This document shows positions 63,556-64,000 of a DNA stretch of 64,000 nucleotides, piece after piece. The notes beneath the pieces were generated by a model. That model was not told the DNA's origin and searched no databases. It saw nothing but the letters and a program-made list of their open reading frames with translations. The stretch comes from Parabacteroides hominis (GTDB lineage Bacteria > Bacteroidota > Bacteroidia > Bacteroidales > Tannerellaceae). Numbering within the stretch: the first letter of the stretch is position 1; every line of letters begins with the position of its first letter. Made by a program: the position numbers and the translations under genes. The stretch spans positions 36,857 to 100,856 of the forward strand of contig NZ_JACOOJ010000017.1 of NCBI RefSeq assembly GCF_014287585.1, in the 5' to 3' direction.

Positions 63556-63815
63556 TTAAGCTGGAATCCCGTATTGTGAAGGCGTAACCCCGTATTGCTC
63601 GGTAAAGCGTTTGCGGAATGTGGCTGTATCGTTGAATCCTACCATTTCAGCGACTTCCTGGACGGAGTATTGCTGGCTGGCAAGCAGTTCGGCGGCTTTT
63701 TTCAGTCGTATGTTGCGCGTCAGTTCAAGGATGCTCAGATCGGAGTATTGCTTAATCTTGCGATACAAAGTTGGCAGACTCATGTTCAATGAGTCTGCGA
63801 GTACTTTTGCTTCAA
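63556..63815 (-). pseudogene. AraC-family regulator, C-terminal fragment cut by an IS
   Basis: The minus-strand frame runs from the IS boundary at 63815 to TAA at 63556, about 85 codons. It reads AKVLADSLNMSLPTLYRKIK, then IRLKKAAELLASQQYSVQEV and EMVGFNDTATFRKRFTEQYG. This is a nearly complete AraC helix-turn-helix domain, similar to the ends of AraC activators and hybrid two-component regulators. The frame has no stop at the junction but enters the IS end directly. The N-terminal part must lie beyond the IS, outside the window, or be lost. Confidence 0.82.
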
Positions 63816-64000
63816 GGGGCTGTCCAAAAAGTGTGACAGCCCCTTTTGCTATTGTTTATTTCGGTAAAAAGTAGTATCTTACCGTTGCAAAAAAACAAAC
63901 ATTATAGCAATGGCTAAGATAGTATTTAAAGAGTTAACATCCAACCAAAATGTACTTTTTCCGGTTAGTTTATCGGAAAAGATAGCTCCCAATCATCCCG
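63816..64000 (+). mobile_element. IS1182-like insertion sequence, left end
   Basis: The element starts with GGGGCTGTC, which pairs with GACAGCCCC at 63835-63843 as a terminal hairpin, followed by a promoter-like region and a transposase start. The rest is beyond the window. The right end and target duplication cannot be seen. Confidence 0.75.
63910..64000 (+). CDS. IS1182-family transposase, N-terminal part
   Basis: From ATG 63910 the frame reads MAKIVFKELTSNQNVLFP and SLSEKIAPNHP, the opening I associate with IS1182-type DDE transposases of Bacteroidetes. Only about 30 codons are in the window, so integrity cannot be judged. It is divergent from the AraC fragment it interrupts. Confidence 0.72.
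   Translation, partial: MAKIVFKELTSNQNVLFPVSLSEKIAPNHP

Overview
This 64 kb window comes from a Bacteroidales chromosome, most likely Parabacteroides or a close relative. That is an inference from gene content: SusC/SusD pairs, ECF sigma/FecR regulation, type V (FimA/Mfa) fimbrial lipoproteins, Bacteroidetes-type TAnnTTTG -7 promoter boxes, and no Shine-Dalgarno sites. I saw no rRNA or tRNA genes.

Layout. (1) 1-26.8 kb: a glycan-utilisation block of two divergent operons plus a third unit. On the minus strand fecR, susC, susD and a GH2 enzyme run off the left edge. On the plus strand an ECF sigma factor, fecR, susC and susD are followed, after a repeat-filled gap, by a second GH2, then another susC/susD pair and a GH92 alpha-mannosidase. 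One sigma factor sits between two FecR anti-sigma genes, and both FecR genes have a similar upstream sequence. GH2 plus GH92 suggests exo-acting trimming of mannose- and galactose-containing glycans, possibly host N-glycans (inference). (2) 26.8-31.6 kb: two small orphan genes, an ECF sigma factor with no FecR, and a 937-residue protein joining an unknown N-terminal region, two membrane helices and an intact GH13 alpha-amylase domain. (3) 31.6-41.6 kb: a core minus-strand run rimP-nusA-infB-cvpA-sufB-sufC-sufD plus a VOC protein. It is interrupted between sufC and sufD by a 433-bp cassette made of a GxxExxY (PD-(D/E)XK-like) gene between 32-bp inverted repeats. (4) 41.7-45.4 kb: an overlapping ATPase/small-protein pair that looks like an accessory defence-type module, then a PnuC-family transporter overlapping thiamine pyrophosphokinase, and a small hypothetical gene. 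(5) 45.5-63.2 kb: a type V fimbrial region with DUF3868 and DUF3575 proteins, a dead transposase, a large tip-like lipoprotein, six fimbrillin-like lipoproteins and a FimB/Mfa2-like protein. A three-gene non-fimbrial cassette (54.8-56.4 kb) is embedded in it. (6) 63.5-64 kb: the C-terminal end of an AraC-family regulator cut by the end of an IS1182-like element that runs off the right edge.

The most unusual non-coding signal is a set of four intergenic arrays (8.8, 24.3, 34.7 and 61.7 kb). Each is built from 4-7 tandem short palindromes with a fixed 21-23 bp period. The arrays are unrelated in sequence but alike in architecture: a palindromic core of about 16 bp plus a spacer of about 7 bp in three of them, and 17+4 in the fourth. 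Other dispersed palindromic elements occur at 2.3, 16.0-16.5, 44.8 and 47.9 kb. A possible antisense RNA lies between fecR and susC at 7.5 kb.
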